A DNA stretch of 64,000 bases from Pseudomonas eutrophicaquae (GTDB lineage: Bacteria; Pseudomonadota; Gammaproteobacteria; Pseudomonadales; Pseudomonadaceae): NCBI RefSeq assembly GCF_023544715.1, contig NZ_JAMJEZ010000005.1, positions 81,980-145,979 on the forward strand, given 5' to 3'. Under the pieces are notes generated by a model. It was not told the origin of the DNA. It did no database searches and worked only from the letters and a program-made list of their open reading frames with translations. The translations under genes and the position numbers were made by a program. Positions 11,664-20,812 of the stretch are shown piece after piece; the first letter of the stretch is position 1, and each line of letters starts with the position of its first letter.

Positions 11664-12469
11664 TCCTTGCTGAACCCTTCAAGAGCCTCTGGCAGGGCCG
11701 CGATGCCTTTGCCGAGGTCGAGCAGCTCGACGGCCAGGTGTACCGCGCGCTGGAAGGGCGCCGCACCTTACGCACCGAAGTGGCCGGGCGCGGCTACTTT
11801 GTGAAGATTCACCGCGGCATCGGCTGGGGTGAGATCGTCAAGAATTGGCTGACCTTCAAGGCGCCGGTGCTGGGCGCCGGGCAGGAGTGGACGGCGATCC
11901 AGCGCCTGACCGAGGCCGGGGTGCCGACCATGACCGCGGTGGCCTTCGGGGCGCGTGGCGCCAATCCGGCCCGCCAGCATTCCTTCATCATCACCGAGGA
12001 GCTGGCGCCGACCGTCAGCCTTGAGGACTTCAGCCGCGACTGGCGCGAGCAGTCGCCGGCGCCGCGCCTCAAGCGGGCGCTGATCCGCCGGGTCGCAGAG
12101 ATGACCGGTGCCATGCACCGCGCCGGGGTCAATCACCGCGACTGCTACATCTGCCATTTCCTGCTGCACACCGATCAGCCGGTGAGTGCCGAGACCCTGC
12201 GCCTCTCGCTGATCGATCTGCACCGCGCCCAGACCCGCGCGCAGGTACCGCGCCGCTGGCGGAACAAGGATCTGGCCGGGCTGTATTTCTCCGCGTTGGA
12301 CATTGGCCTGACCCGCCGCGATGTGCTGCGCTTTCTGCGCAGCTACTTCCAGCGCCCGCTGCGCGAGATTCTCCGCGAGGAAGCGCCACTGCTGGCCTGG
12401 CTGCAGGCCCGCGCCCAGCGCCTGCAGGCGCGCTACCAGCGTAAATATGCGCCGGGAGCCGGTGCGTGA
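11654..12469 (+). CDS. waaP: LPS core heptose(I) kinase
   Basis: Phosphorylates heptose I of the inner core, a modification essential in P. aeruginosa for LPS export and outer membrane integrity. It has 271 residues. Lys69 (LTFKA) and Asp163 (GVNHRDCYICHF) fall at the numbers remembered as essential in P. aeruginosa WaaP, so the kinase should be active. GGAG precedes the ATG, and the last bases overlap the next gene by four. Confidence 0.95.
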   Translation: MQLILAEPFKSLWQGRDAFAEVEQLDGQVYRALEGRRTLRTEVAGRGYFVKIHRGIGWGEIVKNWLTFKAPVLGAGQEWTAIQRLTEAGVPTMTAVAFGARGANPARQHSFIITEELAPTVSLEDFSRDWREQSPAPRLKRALIRRVAEMTGAMHRAGVNHRDCYICHFLLHTDQPVSAETLRLSLIDLHRAQTRAQVPRRWRNKDLAGLYFSALDIGLTRRDVLRFLRSYFQRPLREILREEAPLLAWLQARAQRLQARYQRKYAPGAGA

Positions 12470-13218
12470 GCCGCTGGCAGCTGGCCCCGGCATTGCCGGT
12501 CGCGGCCCGCGAGGCGTTTGCTGATTTGACGCAGGTGTTTGCCCTGGAGGGTGAGCGGGTGGCCAGCGATCAGGTGTCCGAGGTACTGCGGGTGCGGGTC
12601 GCGGGGCTGGAGTACTACGTCAAGCGCTACTGGGCGGCTGGCAAGGGCCTGCGCCGCTGGCTGGGCACGCCGCGCATCCAGGCCGAGTGGCGCAATCTGC
12701 AGCGCTTTGCGCGCTGGGGAATTGCCAGTGCGCCGATTGCCGCCTGCGGCCTTGAGCGGCGCCGTGGCCTGTTCGTGCGTGGGGCGATGATCACCTGCGC
12801 GCTGGTCGGCACCCGCGATCTGGCAGCGATGGCCAGCCTGGCGGTGCCGTCCCGGCGCGATCCACGCCTCAAGGACCCGCGCTGGGTGCATGGAGTCAGT
12901 GCGCAGATCGCCCGCGCCACCCGCTGCCTGCACGATCACCACTTCACCCATAACGATCTCAAGTGGCGCAACCTTTTGGTTGATGAGGCCGGCAAGGTCT
13001 ATCTGATCGACTGCCCGTCCGGCAGCTTCTGGTGGGGGCCGCTGCTGCAGCGGCGCATCGTCAAGGATCTGGCCTGCCTGGATAAGGTGGGTAAATACGT
13101 GCTGAGCCGCAGCCAGCGCCTGCGCTTTTACCTGCAGTATCGTGAGCGTTCGCGGCTGCTGGCGGCAGACAAGCGCTGCATCCGCCAGATCGTCGGTTAT
13201 TTCGAGGGGCGCGAGTGA
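12466..13218 (+). CDS. LPS core kinase, InaA/RIO-like family (PA5008-like)
   Basis: A 250-residue small kinase of the lipopolysaccharide kinase family. The catalytic loop reads HNDLKWRNLL (Asp and Asn present) and the metal-binding motif is LIDCPSG, so it looks catalytically competent. Its place after waaP matches PA5008 of P. aeruginosa, one of the WapP/WapQ-type kinases thought to phosphorylate heptose II; I am not certain which symbol belongs to it. The GTG start overlaps the TGA of waaP, and its own stop overlaps the next GTG. Confidence 0.88.
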   Translation: MSRWQLAPALPVAAREAFADLTQVFALEGERVASDQVSEVLRVRVAGLEYYVKRYWAAGKGLRRWLGTPRIQAEWRNLQRFARWGIASAPIAACGLERRRGLFVRGAMITCALVGTRDLAAMASLAVPSRRDPRLKDPRWVHGVSAQIARATRCLHDHHFTHNDLKWRNLLVDEAGKVYLIDCPSGSFWWGPLLQRRIVKDLACLDKVGKYVLSRSQRLRFYLQYRERSRLLAADKRCIRQIVGYFEGRE

Positions 13219-13934
13219 GCGACTTTATCGAGCCGCTGGCGCGCCTGAGTCTCGAGGCGCAGGGGCTGACCGACTTTGCCGCGCTGTGGCCCGAGGCTCC
13301 GGCCGGTGGCGAGCTATCGCAGCTGCTCTTTGGCGAAGGCAGCACCTATTACCTACTGCGCCGTAGCGGGCCGCAGCCACGGCGGCTATGGCCACTGCGG
13401 GGCGCGGCGTTGCTCGGCCGCGAGCGGCGGCAGACCCAGCGGGCGCTGGCGCGGCAGGTGCCGGTGCTGCCGGTGCTGCTGCACGCCGAGCGGCAGGTGG
13501 GCTCGGTGCGGTGTGCCGTCCTGCTGCTGCAGGTGCCTGAGGGGCTGCGCCCGCTCAGCGACTGGCTGGCCGAGTGGGCCAGCCTTGAGCCGCGTCGCCA
13601 GCATGCTCTGCTGCGTGCCTGTGGCGAGGCGCTGCGCAGCCTGCACGCGGCGCGTCTGCGTCATGCGGCGCTGAGTCCGGCTACGCTGTTGCTACGCGCT
13701 GAGGGTGCACGTTTTGAGGCGTTTCTCTGCCATCTGCAGCACAGCCGGGCGCTGTGGCGGGGGCGGCGTGATCGTCTGCGTGATCTGCAAGCCCTGCAGC
13801 AGCACAGCGCGCCCTGCTGGGGCGCACGCGAATGGCAGCACCTGCTGGGCTGCTATCTGGATGAATTCGAGCGCCTGGACCGCTGGTTGCAAGCACTCGG
13901 CTGGACGCTGGCGGACACGGGAGCGCGAGGGTGA
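13215..13934 (+). CDS. InaA-like LPS kinase family protein with degenerate active site (PA5007-like)
   Basis: A 239-residue member of the same kinase-like family by position and general pattern. The expected HGDLxxxN loop reads HAALSPATLL, without the catalytic Asp and Asn, and the following beta strand has FLCHLQHSR where the metal-binding Asp would be expected. It is therefore probably a pseudokinase or an allosteric or structural partner of the flanking kinases. The frame is intact and coupled on both sides by four-base overlaps (GTGA type), which argues against simple decay. Confidence 0.8.
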   Translation: MSDFIEPLARLSLEAQGLTDFAALWPEAPAGGELSQLLFGEGSTYYLLRRSGPQPRRLWPLRGAALLGRERRQTQRALARQVPVLPVLLHAERQVGSVRCAVLLLQVPEGLRPLSDWLAEWASLEPRRQHALLRACGEALRSLHAARLRHAALSPATLLLRAEGARFEAFLCHLQHSRALWRGRRDRLRDLQALQQHSAPCWGAREWQHLLGCYLDEFERLDRWLQALGWTLADTGARG

Positions 13935-15373
13935 AACTGCACGAACTCAAGAGCGCCGGCCGCAGTCCGGCTCTGCCGCTGGCGATTGAACTGCCCGGCG
14001 GCACCCTGCGCCTGCACAGCCTGCTGCGCGTGCTGCCCGGCCAGCGCTACGTTGGCGCCGCGGACTGGCAAGGCCGCCGGGTGCTGGCCAAGCTGCTGGT
14101 CGGCGGCAAGGCGGCTCGTGAGTTTGCGCGCGAGACTGCCGGCGCCCGCCTGCTCGCCGAGCAGTGTCTGGATAGCCCGGCCCTGCTGGCCTCCGGGCTG
14201 AGCGAGGAGGGCGGCTGGTTGCTGTTCGAATTTCTCGACGCGGCCGAGAGCCTGGGCAGTGCCTGGCAGGCCTTGGCCGCGGCGCCGGCGGCGGCCCCTG
14301 AGCGCCGCGTACTGCTGGGCCGTGCGCTGCAGGCCATCGGCCAGCTGCATGCGGTCGGTCTCTGGCAGGATGATCTGCATCTCGACAACCTGCTGCGCCA
14401 GGGCGAGCAGCTGTACCTGATCGATGCCGGCAGCATTCGCACCGCGACACCCGGTCAGCCGCTGGCGCGTGCGCAGGCGCTGGAGAATCTGGCGGTGTTC
14501 TTCGCCCAGTTGCCGGCGGAGTTTGAGGCGCTGATCGAGCCGCTGCTGGCCGACTACCGGCGCGGCAATCCGCACGGCGGCGCGCTATCTGCCGCGGATT
14601 TACGCGCACCGATCGCCCGGATGCGCCGCTGGCGCCTCAAGGATTATCTGAAAAAGCTCGGCCGCGACTGCACGTTGTTTGCCGCCCAGCACGACGCCTG
14701 CGGGCTGCGCGTGATGCGCCGCGAGGAGGCGCCACTGCTGGCGCCGCTGCTGGCCGACCCTGATGCCGCCATCGCGGCCGGGCAATCGCTCAAGCTGGGC
14801 GGCAGTGCCACCGTGGCGCGTATCGAGCAGGATGGCCGGCTGCTGGTGATCAAGCGCTATAACCTCAAGAACACCCTGCACTGGCTCAAGCGCTGCTGGC
14901 GGCCGAGCCGCGCCTGGCACAGCTGGGTGGAGGGCAATCGGCTGGCCTTTCTCGGCATTGCCACGCCAAAACCGCTGGCGGTGCGTGAGGAGCGTCGCTT
15001 CGGTCTGCGCGGCCGCGCCTGGCTGATTACCGAGCATGCCGGCACAGAGGATATACTCACCCGCTTTGCCGCCTACCGGCAGGGCACGCCGCCTGAGGCC
15101 GAGCTGCTGGCGCTGGAGCAACTGTTTGCCGCGCTGCAGCGCGAGCGCATCAGCCATGGTGACCTCAAGGGCACCAACTTGCTCTGGCAGGATGGCCAGT
15201 GGGCACTGATCGATCTGGATGCCCTGCGTGCGCACCGCTGCCCGCGCCGCTTTGCCCGGGCGCATGCCCGTGACCGGGCCCGTTTTCTGCGCAACTGGCC
15301 AGCCGACTCGCCGCTGTACCGGTTGCTCGATCAACGCTTACCGCAGGTGCCCGGCACCTGCCCGAAACGATAG
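13931..15373 (+). CDS. Tandem two-domain LPS kinase-like protein (PA5006-like)
   Basis: A 480-residue protein with two kinase-like domains. The first (about 1-235) has DDLHLDNLL followed by LIDAGS. The second (about 255-470) has SHGDLKGTNLLW followed by LIDLDAL. Both retain the Asp/Asn pair and the metal Asp, so both could be active. It corresponds by position to PA5006 of P. aeruginosa. A role in phosphorylating inner-core heptoses is inferred from family and operon. It overlaps its upstream neighbour by four bases. Confidence 0.86.
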   Translation: MKLHELKSAGRSPALPLAIELPGGTLRLHSLLRVLPGQRYVGAADWQGRRVLAKLLVGGKAAREFARETAGARLLAEQCLDSPALLASGLSEEGGWLLFEFLDAAESLGSAWQALAAAPAAAPERRVLLGRALQAIGQLHAVGLWQDDLHLDNLLRQGEQLYLIDAGSIRTATPGQPLARAQALENLAVFFAQLPAEFEALIEPLLADYRRGNPHGGALSAADLRAPIARMRRWRLKDYLKKLGRDCTLFAAQHDACGLRVMRREEAPLLAPLLADPDAAIAAGQSLKLGGSATVARIEQDGRLLVIKRYNLKNTLHWLKRCWRPSRAWHSWVEGNRLAFLGIATPKPLAVREERRFGLRGRAWLITEHAGTEDILTRFAAYRQGTPPEAELLALEQLFAALQRERISHGDLKGTNLLWQDGQWALIDLDALRAHRCPRRFARAHARDRARFLRNWPADSPLYRLLDQRLPQVPGTCPKR

Positions 15374-15385
15374 AGGGACTCTCCT

Positions 15386-17140
15386 GTGGCACTGACCGTA
15401 CTCGGCCTTTCCGGCGCCCTCAGCCATGATCCGTCGGCGGCGCTGTACATCGACGGCAAGCTGATCGCCGCCGTCGAAGAAGAGCGCTTCGTGCGCGACA
15501 AGCACGCCAAGAACCGCATGCCCTACGAGTCGGCCAAGTTCTGCCTGGAGCAGGCCGGTATCAAGCCGAGTGATGTGGATGTGGTGGCGATTCCCTTTGC
15601 GCCGATCAGCATCTTCGACAAGGCGCGCTGGCACTACGCCAAGCGCTACGCCTACGCACCGGATCGTGCGCTGGATGCCATCCTGTTCGGCAACCGCCGC
15701 TACTACCGCTACAAGAAGCGCATCCAGTGGTGCCTGCAGCAGCTCGGTTTCGACCTGAAGAAGGTCAAGATCGAGCCGGTCGAACACCACCTGGCGCACG
15801 CCTCCAGCGCCTACCACTGCTCCGGCTTCAGCGAGAAGACCGCGATCATGGGCATCGACGGCAAGGGCGAGTACGCCACCACCTTCTTCGGCTGGGGCGA
15901 GAACGGCAAGATCCACAAGATCAAGGAGTTCTACGACCCGGATTCGCTCGGTGGCCTGTACGGTGCAATCACCGAATTCCTCGGCTTCGAGATGCTCGAT
16001 GGCGAGTTCAAGGTGATGGGCATGGCGCCCTACGGCGACGCCGCCAAGTACGACTTCTCGCGCCTGGCGAAATTCGAGAACGGCGAGCTGACCATCAACA
16101 CCGACTACGCCAACGTCATCGGCTTCCGCCGCTACAAGGAAAACGGCAAGGGCTACTACTTCTCGCCCAAGCTGATCGAGTGGCTGGGCCCCAAGCGCGA
16201 AGGCGACATCGCCGACGACCCGTACATCCACTACGCCGCCGCCATGCAGGCGCTGTTCGAGAAGCTGGTGCTGGAGATGATGGACTACTACCTGGGCGAC
16301 ATCATCAAGCAGACCGGCAAGATCGCCTTCGCCGGCGGCTGCGCGCTGAACGTCAAGCTCAACCAGAAGATCATCGCCCGTGACGAAGTGAAAGAGCTGT
16401 TCGTCCAGCCGGCGGCCGGTGATGCCGGCACTGCGGTGGGCGCCGCCGCCTACGTGTCGGTGGCCCGCGGCGTGCCGGTGGAGAAGATGGAACACGTCTA
16501 CCTCGGCCCGGCCTACTCCAACGAGGACGTGATCGCCGCCTGCGCCCGTCATCCCAACGCGCCGAAGTGGCAGCGCATCGACAACACGGCCCGGCGCATC
16601 GCCAAGATCATGGCCGATGGCAACCCGGTGGCCTGGTTCCAGGGCCGCATGGAGTTCGGCCCGCGCGCCCTGGGTGGTCGCTCGATCATCGGCTGCCCGA
16701 GCGTGCCGGGCGTCGCCGACCGCATCAACGAGCAGATCAAGTTCCGCGAGCGCTGGCGGCCGTTCTGCCCGTCGATGCTCGATACCGTGGCGCCGCAGAT
16801 GCTCAAGGTCGATCACCCGAGCCCGTTCATGACCTTCACCTTCGAAGTGAATGAAGAGTGGAAGACCCGCGTGCCGGAAGTGGTCCACGAGGACGGCACC
16901 TCGCGCGCCCAGGTGCTGGAGCGCCGGCACAACCCGCGCTGGTACGAGCTGATGCTGGAGCTGGAGAAGCTCACCGGCAATGGCGTGTCGCTGAACACCT
17001 CGCTGAACCGCCGCGGTGAGCCGATGGTCTGCTCGCCCACCGACGCGCTGAACATGTTCTATGGCTCAGATCTGCGCTACCTGATCATGGAAGACGTGCT
17101 GGTGGTGAAGGACGGGATGGACTGGTATGACGCCGTCTGA
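15386..17140 (+). CDS. wapO: O-carbamoyltransferase, NodU/CmcH family, LPS core type
   Basis: Transfers a carbamoyl group from carbamoyl phosphate, in LPS probably to heptose II of the inner core as known in Pseudomonas. It has 584 residues. The N-terminal YrdC/Kae1-like half carries HHLAHASSAY (His134, 135, 138), the metal and carbamoyladenylate site of the family. The C-terminal half carries EFGPRALGGRSI and the LNTSLNRRGEPMV block. The GTG start is 13 bases after the previous stop. The gene overlaps the next by 14 bases. The symbol follows the P. aeruginosa PA5005 naming as I remember it. Confidence 0.9.
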   Translation: MALTVLGLSGALSHDPSAALYIDGKLIAAVEEERFVRDKHAKNRMPYESAKFCLEQAGIKPSDVDVVAIPFAPISIFDKARWHYAKRYAYAPDRALDAILFGNRRYYRYKKRIQWCLQQLGFDLKKVKIEPVEHHLAHASSAYHCSGFSEKTAIMGIDGKGEYATTFFGWGENGKIHKIKEFYDPDSLGGLYGAITEFLGFEMLDGEFKVMGMAPYGDAAKYDFSRLAKFENGELTINTDYANVIGFRRYKENGKGYYFSPKLIEWLGPKREGDIADDPYIHYAAAMQALFEKLVLEMMDYYLGDIIKQTGKIAFAGGCALNVKLNQKIIARDEVKELFVQPAAGDAGTAVGAAAYVSVARGVPVEKMEHVYLGPAYSNEDVIAACARHPNAPKWQRIDNTARRIAKIMADGNPVAWFQGRMEFGPRALGGRSIIGCPSVPGVADRINEQIKFRERWRPFCPSMLDTVAPQMLKVDHPSPFMTFTFEVNEEWKTRVPEVVHEDGTSRAQVLERRHNPRWYELMLELEKLTGNGVSLNTSLNRRGEPMVCSPTDALNMFYGSDLRYLIMEDVLVVKDGMDWYDAV

Positions 17141-18275
17141 GACGCGGACCACCGAACAGCCGTGGGTGCTGCAGTTCTGCCACGGCTACGGCGGCCCGTT
17201 CCTCGATTGCGCGCGGCAGTACGCCGTGCTGTTCAAGGACACGCCGTACAAGGTCTGTACCGTCTACCTGACCGGTGCACCGAGCGTCGAAGCCGAGTGT
17301 GGCTCGGCTTCGGACGAGGTGATCTTCCTCGACTACGACAGCAGGGATATCCGCGGTCTCAAGCTCGGCGCCATGCGCCGGCTGCGCGAGATAGTCGCCG
17401 GTCGTGACTTCCGCTTGTGCATCGCCCACCGCTTCAAGCCGATCTACATCGCCCTGCTGGCCACCCGCTTGCCGGTGGTCGGCGTGCACCATGCCTTTGG
17501 CGTGTACCAGCGGCGCATGCGCCGCTGGTTCATCAATCGTTTCCGCTCCCGCCTGCTGCTGCTTGGCGTTTCCAATGCGGTGCGCGATGAGATGCGTAGT
17601 CATCTGCCGGGCTGGGAGCCTGAGCGCATCGAAACCCTCTACAACCGCATCGACGTGGCGGCGGTGCAGGCCGAACAGGTTGCCCGTGAGCAGGCTCGCG
17701 AGGTGCTGGGGTTGCCGCAGGAGGCCTGGGTGGTCGGCAATGTCGGCCGCCTGCACCCGGACAAGGACCAGGCTACCCTGATCCGCGGTTTTGCCCAGGC
17801 GCTGCCGCAGCTGCCCACCGGCAGCCTGCTGGCGATCATGGGCACTGGCCGCCTGGAATCGTCGCTCAAGGCGCTGGCCGTGGAGCTGGGTGTCAGCGAG
17901 CGGGTGCGCTTTCTCGGCCAGGTGCCGCAGGGCCGCCGCTACTTCAAGGCCTTCGACGTCTTCGCGCTGACCTCCGACCACGAGCCGTTCGGCATGGTGC
18001 TGCTGGAGGCGATGGCCGCGGGTGTGCCGCTGATCGGCTCGGACTGCGGCGGCGGGCGTGAGGTAGTGGAGGGGGCAGGGCAGCTGTTTGCGCTGGGGGA
18101 TGCGGCGGCGCTGGCCAGCGCCCTGACTCATCAGGCCGGCACGGATCCGGCTGCGGTCACCGCCTGGCTGGCAGCGCATTTCAGCGATGCAGCAGCGCGG
18201 CAGGCCTTCTGGCAGCTGGCCTCGGTGCGCGATCTGCCGGCGTTGCCGATGCTGGCCGGCGAGGCGGGGCGATGA
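17127..18275 (+). CDS. wapH: LPS core glycosyltransferase (PA5004/WapH-like, GT4)
   Basis: A 382-residue GT4 enzyme. The acceptor half contains LQFCHGYGGPFLDC and GVHHAFGVYQRR; the donor half has NVGRLHPDKDQ and SDHEPFGMVLLEAMAAGVP, the EX7E motif. In P. aeruginosa the gene after the carbamoyltransferase (PA5004, wapH) is an outer-core glucosyltransferase, and this is the direct counterpart by order. It ends with an ATGA overlap to the next gene. From here to waaL the gene content departs from the PAO1 order I remember. Confidence 0.86.
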   Translation: MTPSETRTTEQPWVLQFCHGYGGPFLDCARQYAVLFKDTPYKVCTVYLTGAPSVEAECGSASDEVIFLDYDSRDIRGLKLGAMRRLREIVAGRDFRLCIAHRFKPIYIALLATRLPVVGVHHAFGVYQRRMRRWFINRFRSRLLLLGVSNAVRDEMRSHLPGWEPERIETLYNRIDVAAVQAEQVAREQAREVLGLPQEAWVVGNVGRLHPDKDQATLIRGFAQALPQLPTGSLLAIMGTGRLESSLKALAVELGVSERVRFLGQVPQGRRYFKAFDVFALTSDHEPFGMVLLEAMAAGVPLIGSDCGGGREVVEGAGQLFALGDAAALASALTHQAGTDPAAVTAWLAAHFSDAAARQAFWQLASVRDLPALPMLAGEAGR

Positions 18276-18982
18276 TCAGCTGGCTGCGTGCCCTGGCATG
18301 TCGGCGCTGGCTGCGCCGGCGTCAGATCAAGCTGTCGCTGGACAGGCGCCGCCTGCCCCGCGGTGCGGAGCTGTGGATGGAGAGCGGTGTATCCATCGGT
18401 GATGTACTGCCAGCGTTCCGCCAGCTGCGGGTGGGGGCGATGACCTATATTCGCAGTGGTTGCGAGCTGATCAATGTGGCGCAGATCGGGCGTTTCTGCT
18501 CGATCGGCAACCAGGTGATCATCGGCCAGGAACGGGCCGGTCATCCGCTGGACTGGGTCAGCTCTCATCCATTCCAGTACACCGGTACGGCGCTGAGCTA
18601 TGAGGGCAGTGGCCCGGCGGCGCAGATCGGGCATGACGTCTGGATCGGTCGCGAGGCGATCATCATGGAAGGCGTGCGCATTGGTACAGGCGCTGTGGTG
18701 GCGGCGCGTGCGGTGGTGACCGCCGATGTCCCGGACTATGGCATCGTGGCCGGCAGTCCGGCCCGCCTGCTGCGCTACCGTCACAGCGAAGCGTTGCGGG
18801 CGGCCCTTCTGGCCAGTGCCTGGTGGGAGCTGCCGCCGGCACAGTTGCAAGGGCTGCCGCTGGATCGCCCGGAGGCGTTTCTGGCGGCCCTGACGGCGCA
18901 GCGTCCGCCGTCCGGACATCGACAAGTGCGGGTCACCCGCGCGCATTACGCGGACTGTACGGGCGAGGAGATGTGGCAGTGA
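18272..18982 (+). CDS. Hexapeptide-repeat acyltransferase, CatB/xenobiotic-acetyltransferase type
   Basis: A 236-residue left-handed beta-helix acyltransferase. Imperfect hexapeptide repeats run from about residue 38 to 165 (for example IGRFCSIGNQVIIG, IGHDVWIGREAIIMEGVRIG). His91 in the AGHPLDWVSSHPF loop is in the catalytic position of the CatB group. The end of the helix is AGSPARLLRYR. It probably O- or N-acetylates a core or O-chain sugar, since it sits inside the core operon; the substrate is not shown by the sequence. The ATG overlaps the previous TGA (ATGA). Confidence 0.86.
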   Translation: MISWLRALACRRWLRRRQIKLSLDRRRLPRGAELWMESGVSIGDVLPAFRQLRVGAMTYIRSGCELINVAQIGRFCSIGNQVIIGQERAGHPLDWVSSHPFQYTGTALSYEGSGPAAQIGHDVWIGREAIIMEGVRIGTGAVVAARAVVTADVPDYGIVAGSPARLLRYRHSEALRAALLASAWWELPPAQLQGLPLDRPEAFLAALTAQRPPSGHRQVRVTRAHYADCTGEEMWQ

Positions 18983-19935
18983 AGGTGCTCTTTCTGGTCC
19001 AGGCCGAGCAGCGGGCGATTCTCGACCGGCTTTATGAGGGAATCGCGCAGCACTGCGACTGCGATATCCGCTGGCTCGATGGCCGCCAGCAGGCCAATCT
19101 GCGGCGTTACTTCCACCAGCATGTGCAGGTCGAGCGCTACGAGCGCATCCTGTTCTTCCTGCGTTTCAAGCAGGAAATCCGTCAGGTGAGCTTCATCCGC
19201 AGCGTGCCGAATCTGGTGATTCTCGAGCACGATGCCTACCAGAACTACATTCCCTGCAAGTACACCGGCAAGTTCAGTGCCCATTACCGGCGCCTGCCCT
19301 GGGCGCGGGTGATCAGTTCGGGCTATCAGGTGGTCCAGCGCCTCAAGGCTGAAGGGGTGGACGCGGTGTTCGTGCCCAAGGGCTATGACCAGGCACTGCT
19401 GCAGAATCTGCAGCTTGAGCGGGACATCGAACTGGCCTTCATCGGCAGCACCAAGAGCGGTGCCTACAGTGCCCGCAAGGCGCTGCTCGATGAGCTGGGC
19501 CGTCAGGAAAACCTGCTGATCACCCGTACCCGTTCAGGGGACGAATACCTGAAGACCCTCAATCGCATCCGCTTCTTCGTCAGTGCCGATGTCGGAATGG
19601 GCGAGTACATGATCAAGAACTTCGAGGCGATGGCCTGCGGCTGTGTGCTGCTGGCGTATGACCAGGGCGAGGCAGAAAACCGCGCGCTGGGCTTTGTCGA
19701 CATGGAAAACCTGCTGCTGTATCGCAGCGTGGATGAGCTGCTGGAAAAACTGGCCCGGTTGCGTGCCGATCCGGCCCTGGCGGCACGCATCGCTGCCAAT
19801 GGACAGGCGCTGGCTACCGAGCGTTACAGCTTTGCCAGACTGGGCGAGGACATCGTCGAGGCGCTGCGCGCACCGCTGCGCCCGGCACCGATACCAGGCT
19901 GGCTGTGCCGCCTGCGCAACCGGCTGGGGATTTGA
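18979..19935 (+). CDS. Probable glycosyltransferase, GT1/GT4-like, LPS core region
   Basis: A 318-residue protein. The GTG start at 18979 overlaps the previous stop and is preceded by GAGGAG. Early residues KVLFLVQAEQRAILDRLY and the C-terminal NFEAMACGCVLLAYDQGEAENRALG resemble glycosyltransferases with the CgeB-type or DUF3880-like C-terminal domain. No classic EX7E motif is seen, but the GEYMIKNFEAMACG segment occupies that place. A role in outer-core assembly is inferred from its position. Confidence 0.74.
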   Translation: MKVLFLVQAEQRAILDRLYEGIAQHCDCDIRWLDGRQQANLRRYFHQHVQVERYERILFFLRFKQEIRQVSFIRSVPNLVILEHDAYQNYIPCKYTGKFSAHYRRLPWARVISSGYQVVQRLKAEGVDAVFVPKGYDQALLQNLQLERDIELAFIGSTKSGAYSARKALLDELGRQENLLITRTRSGDEYLKTLNRIRFFVSADVGMGEYMIKNFEAMACGCVLLAYDQGEAENRALGFVDMENLLLYRSVDELLEKLARLRADPALAARIAANGQALATERYSFARLGEDIVEALRAPLRPAPIPGWLCRLRNRLGI

Positions 19936-19936
19936 G

Positions 19937-20809
19937 ATGCGCGATCCGAAAATCCTCTTTCTGATTCCCTATTTCGGGCGCTGGCCATTCTGGATGCCGT
20001 TCTTTTTGCGCAGTTGCGCGGCCAATCCCGATATCGACTGGCTGTTTTTCACTGACTGCGGCGTACCGCCTGGCGCACCGCAAAATGTGCGCTTTGAGGC
20101 CTGCAGCTTTGCCGACTACTGCCAGCAGGTCTCGTCGCGTCTTGGCATCGACTTCCGGCCGCAGAGCCCCTACAAGCTGTGTGATCTCAAGCCGGCACTG
20201 GGCGAGGTGCATGCCGATCGTCTGGCGGGTTATGACTTCTGGGGATTCAGTGATATCGACCTGATCTACGGTGATCTGCGGGCTTATTTCAGTGCCGAGC
20301 GGCTGGCGCGCGTGGATCTGCTCTCGACCCATGCCCGGCGGATTTCCGGGCACCTGTGCCTGCTGCGCACCAGTGTGCGGATGCGTCAGGCGTTCATGTC
20401 GGTGCCGAACTGGCGCACCCTGCTGGCCGACAATGCCCACAGTGCGTTCGATGAGGGGGCTTTCAGCCGCCTGTTCATCCGTCACAAGGGCTGGCCGGCA
20501 CCGCTGCGGCGCCTGGTGGATGCCTGCAACCCCTGGCGCCGGCGCAGCGAGTTTGTCGAAGCCTTCAGCACGCCTAACGGACGAGTCGCCTGGCATGATG
20601 GCAGCCTGCGCTTTCCCGAGCGCTGGATCTGGCGCTCGGGCCGGCTGTACAACGATCGTGATGCTGAACGCACCTTTCCCTATTTCCACTTCATCGGCTG
20701 GAAGTGCGATGCCTGGCCTGCCCATGATGAAGCGACGCTGCGCGGTGATTCCGGCTTGCCCGCACAGTCGGCCTGGAGCGTGACCGCCCAGGGCTTTCAA
20801 GAGGTTTGA
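19937..20809 (+). CDS. DUF6625-like putative glycosyltransferase
   Basis: A 290-residue protein starting MRDPKILFLIPYFGRWPFW. It carries FFTDCG, the paired YKLCDLKPALGE and a GFSDIDLIYGDL segment with the D-x-D pair expected of a metal-dependent GT-A fold sugar transferase. I recall proteins of this shape grouped as DUF6625; this is recollection, not a search. Its place between two other transferase genes in the LPS operon supports a sugar-transfer role. The start is one base after the previous TGA. Confidence 0.72.
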   Translation: MRDPKILFLIPYFGRWPFWMPFFLRSCAANPDIDWLFFTDCGVPPGAPQNVRFEACSFADYCQQVSSRLGIDFRPQSPYKLCDLKPALGEVHADRLAGYDFWGFSDIDLIYGDLRAYFSAERLARVDLLSTHARRISGHLCLLRTSVRMRQAFMSVPNWRTLLADNAHSAFDEGAFSRLFIRHKGWPAPLRRLVDACNPWRRRSEFVEAFSTPNGRVAWHDGSLRFPERWIWRSGRLYNDRDAERTFPYFHFIGWKCDAWPAHDEATLRGDSGLPAQSAWSVTAQGFQEV

Positions 20810-20812
20810 TCC

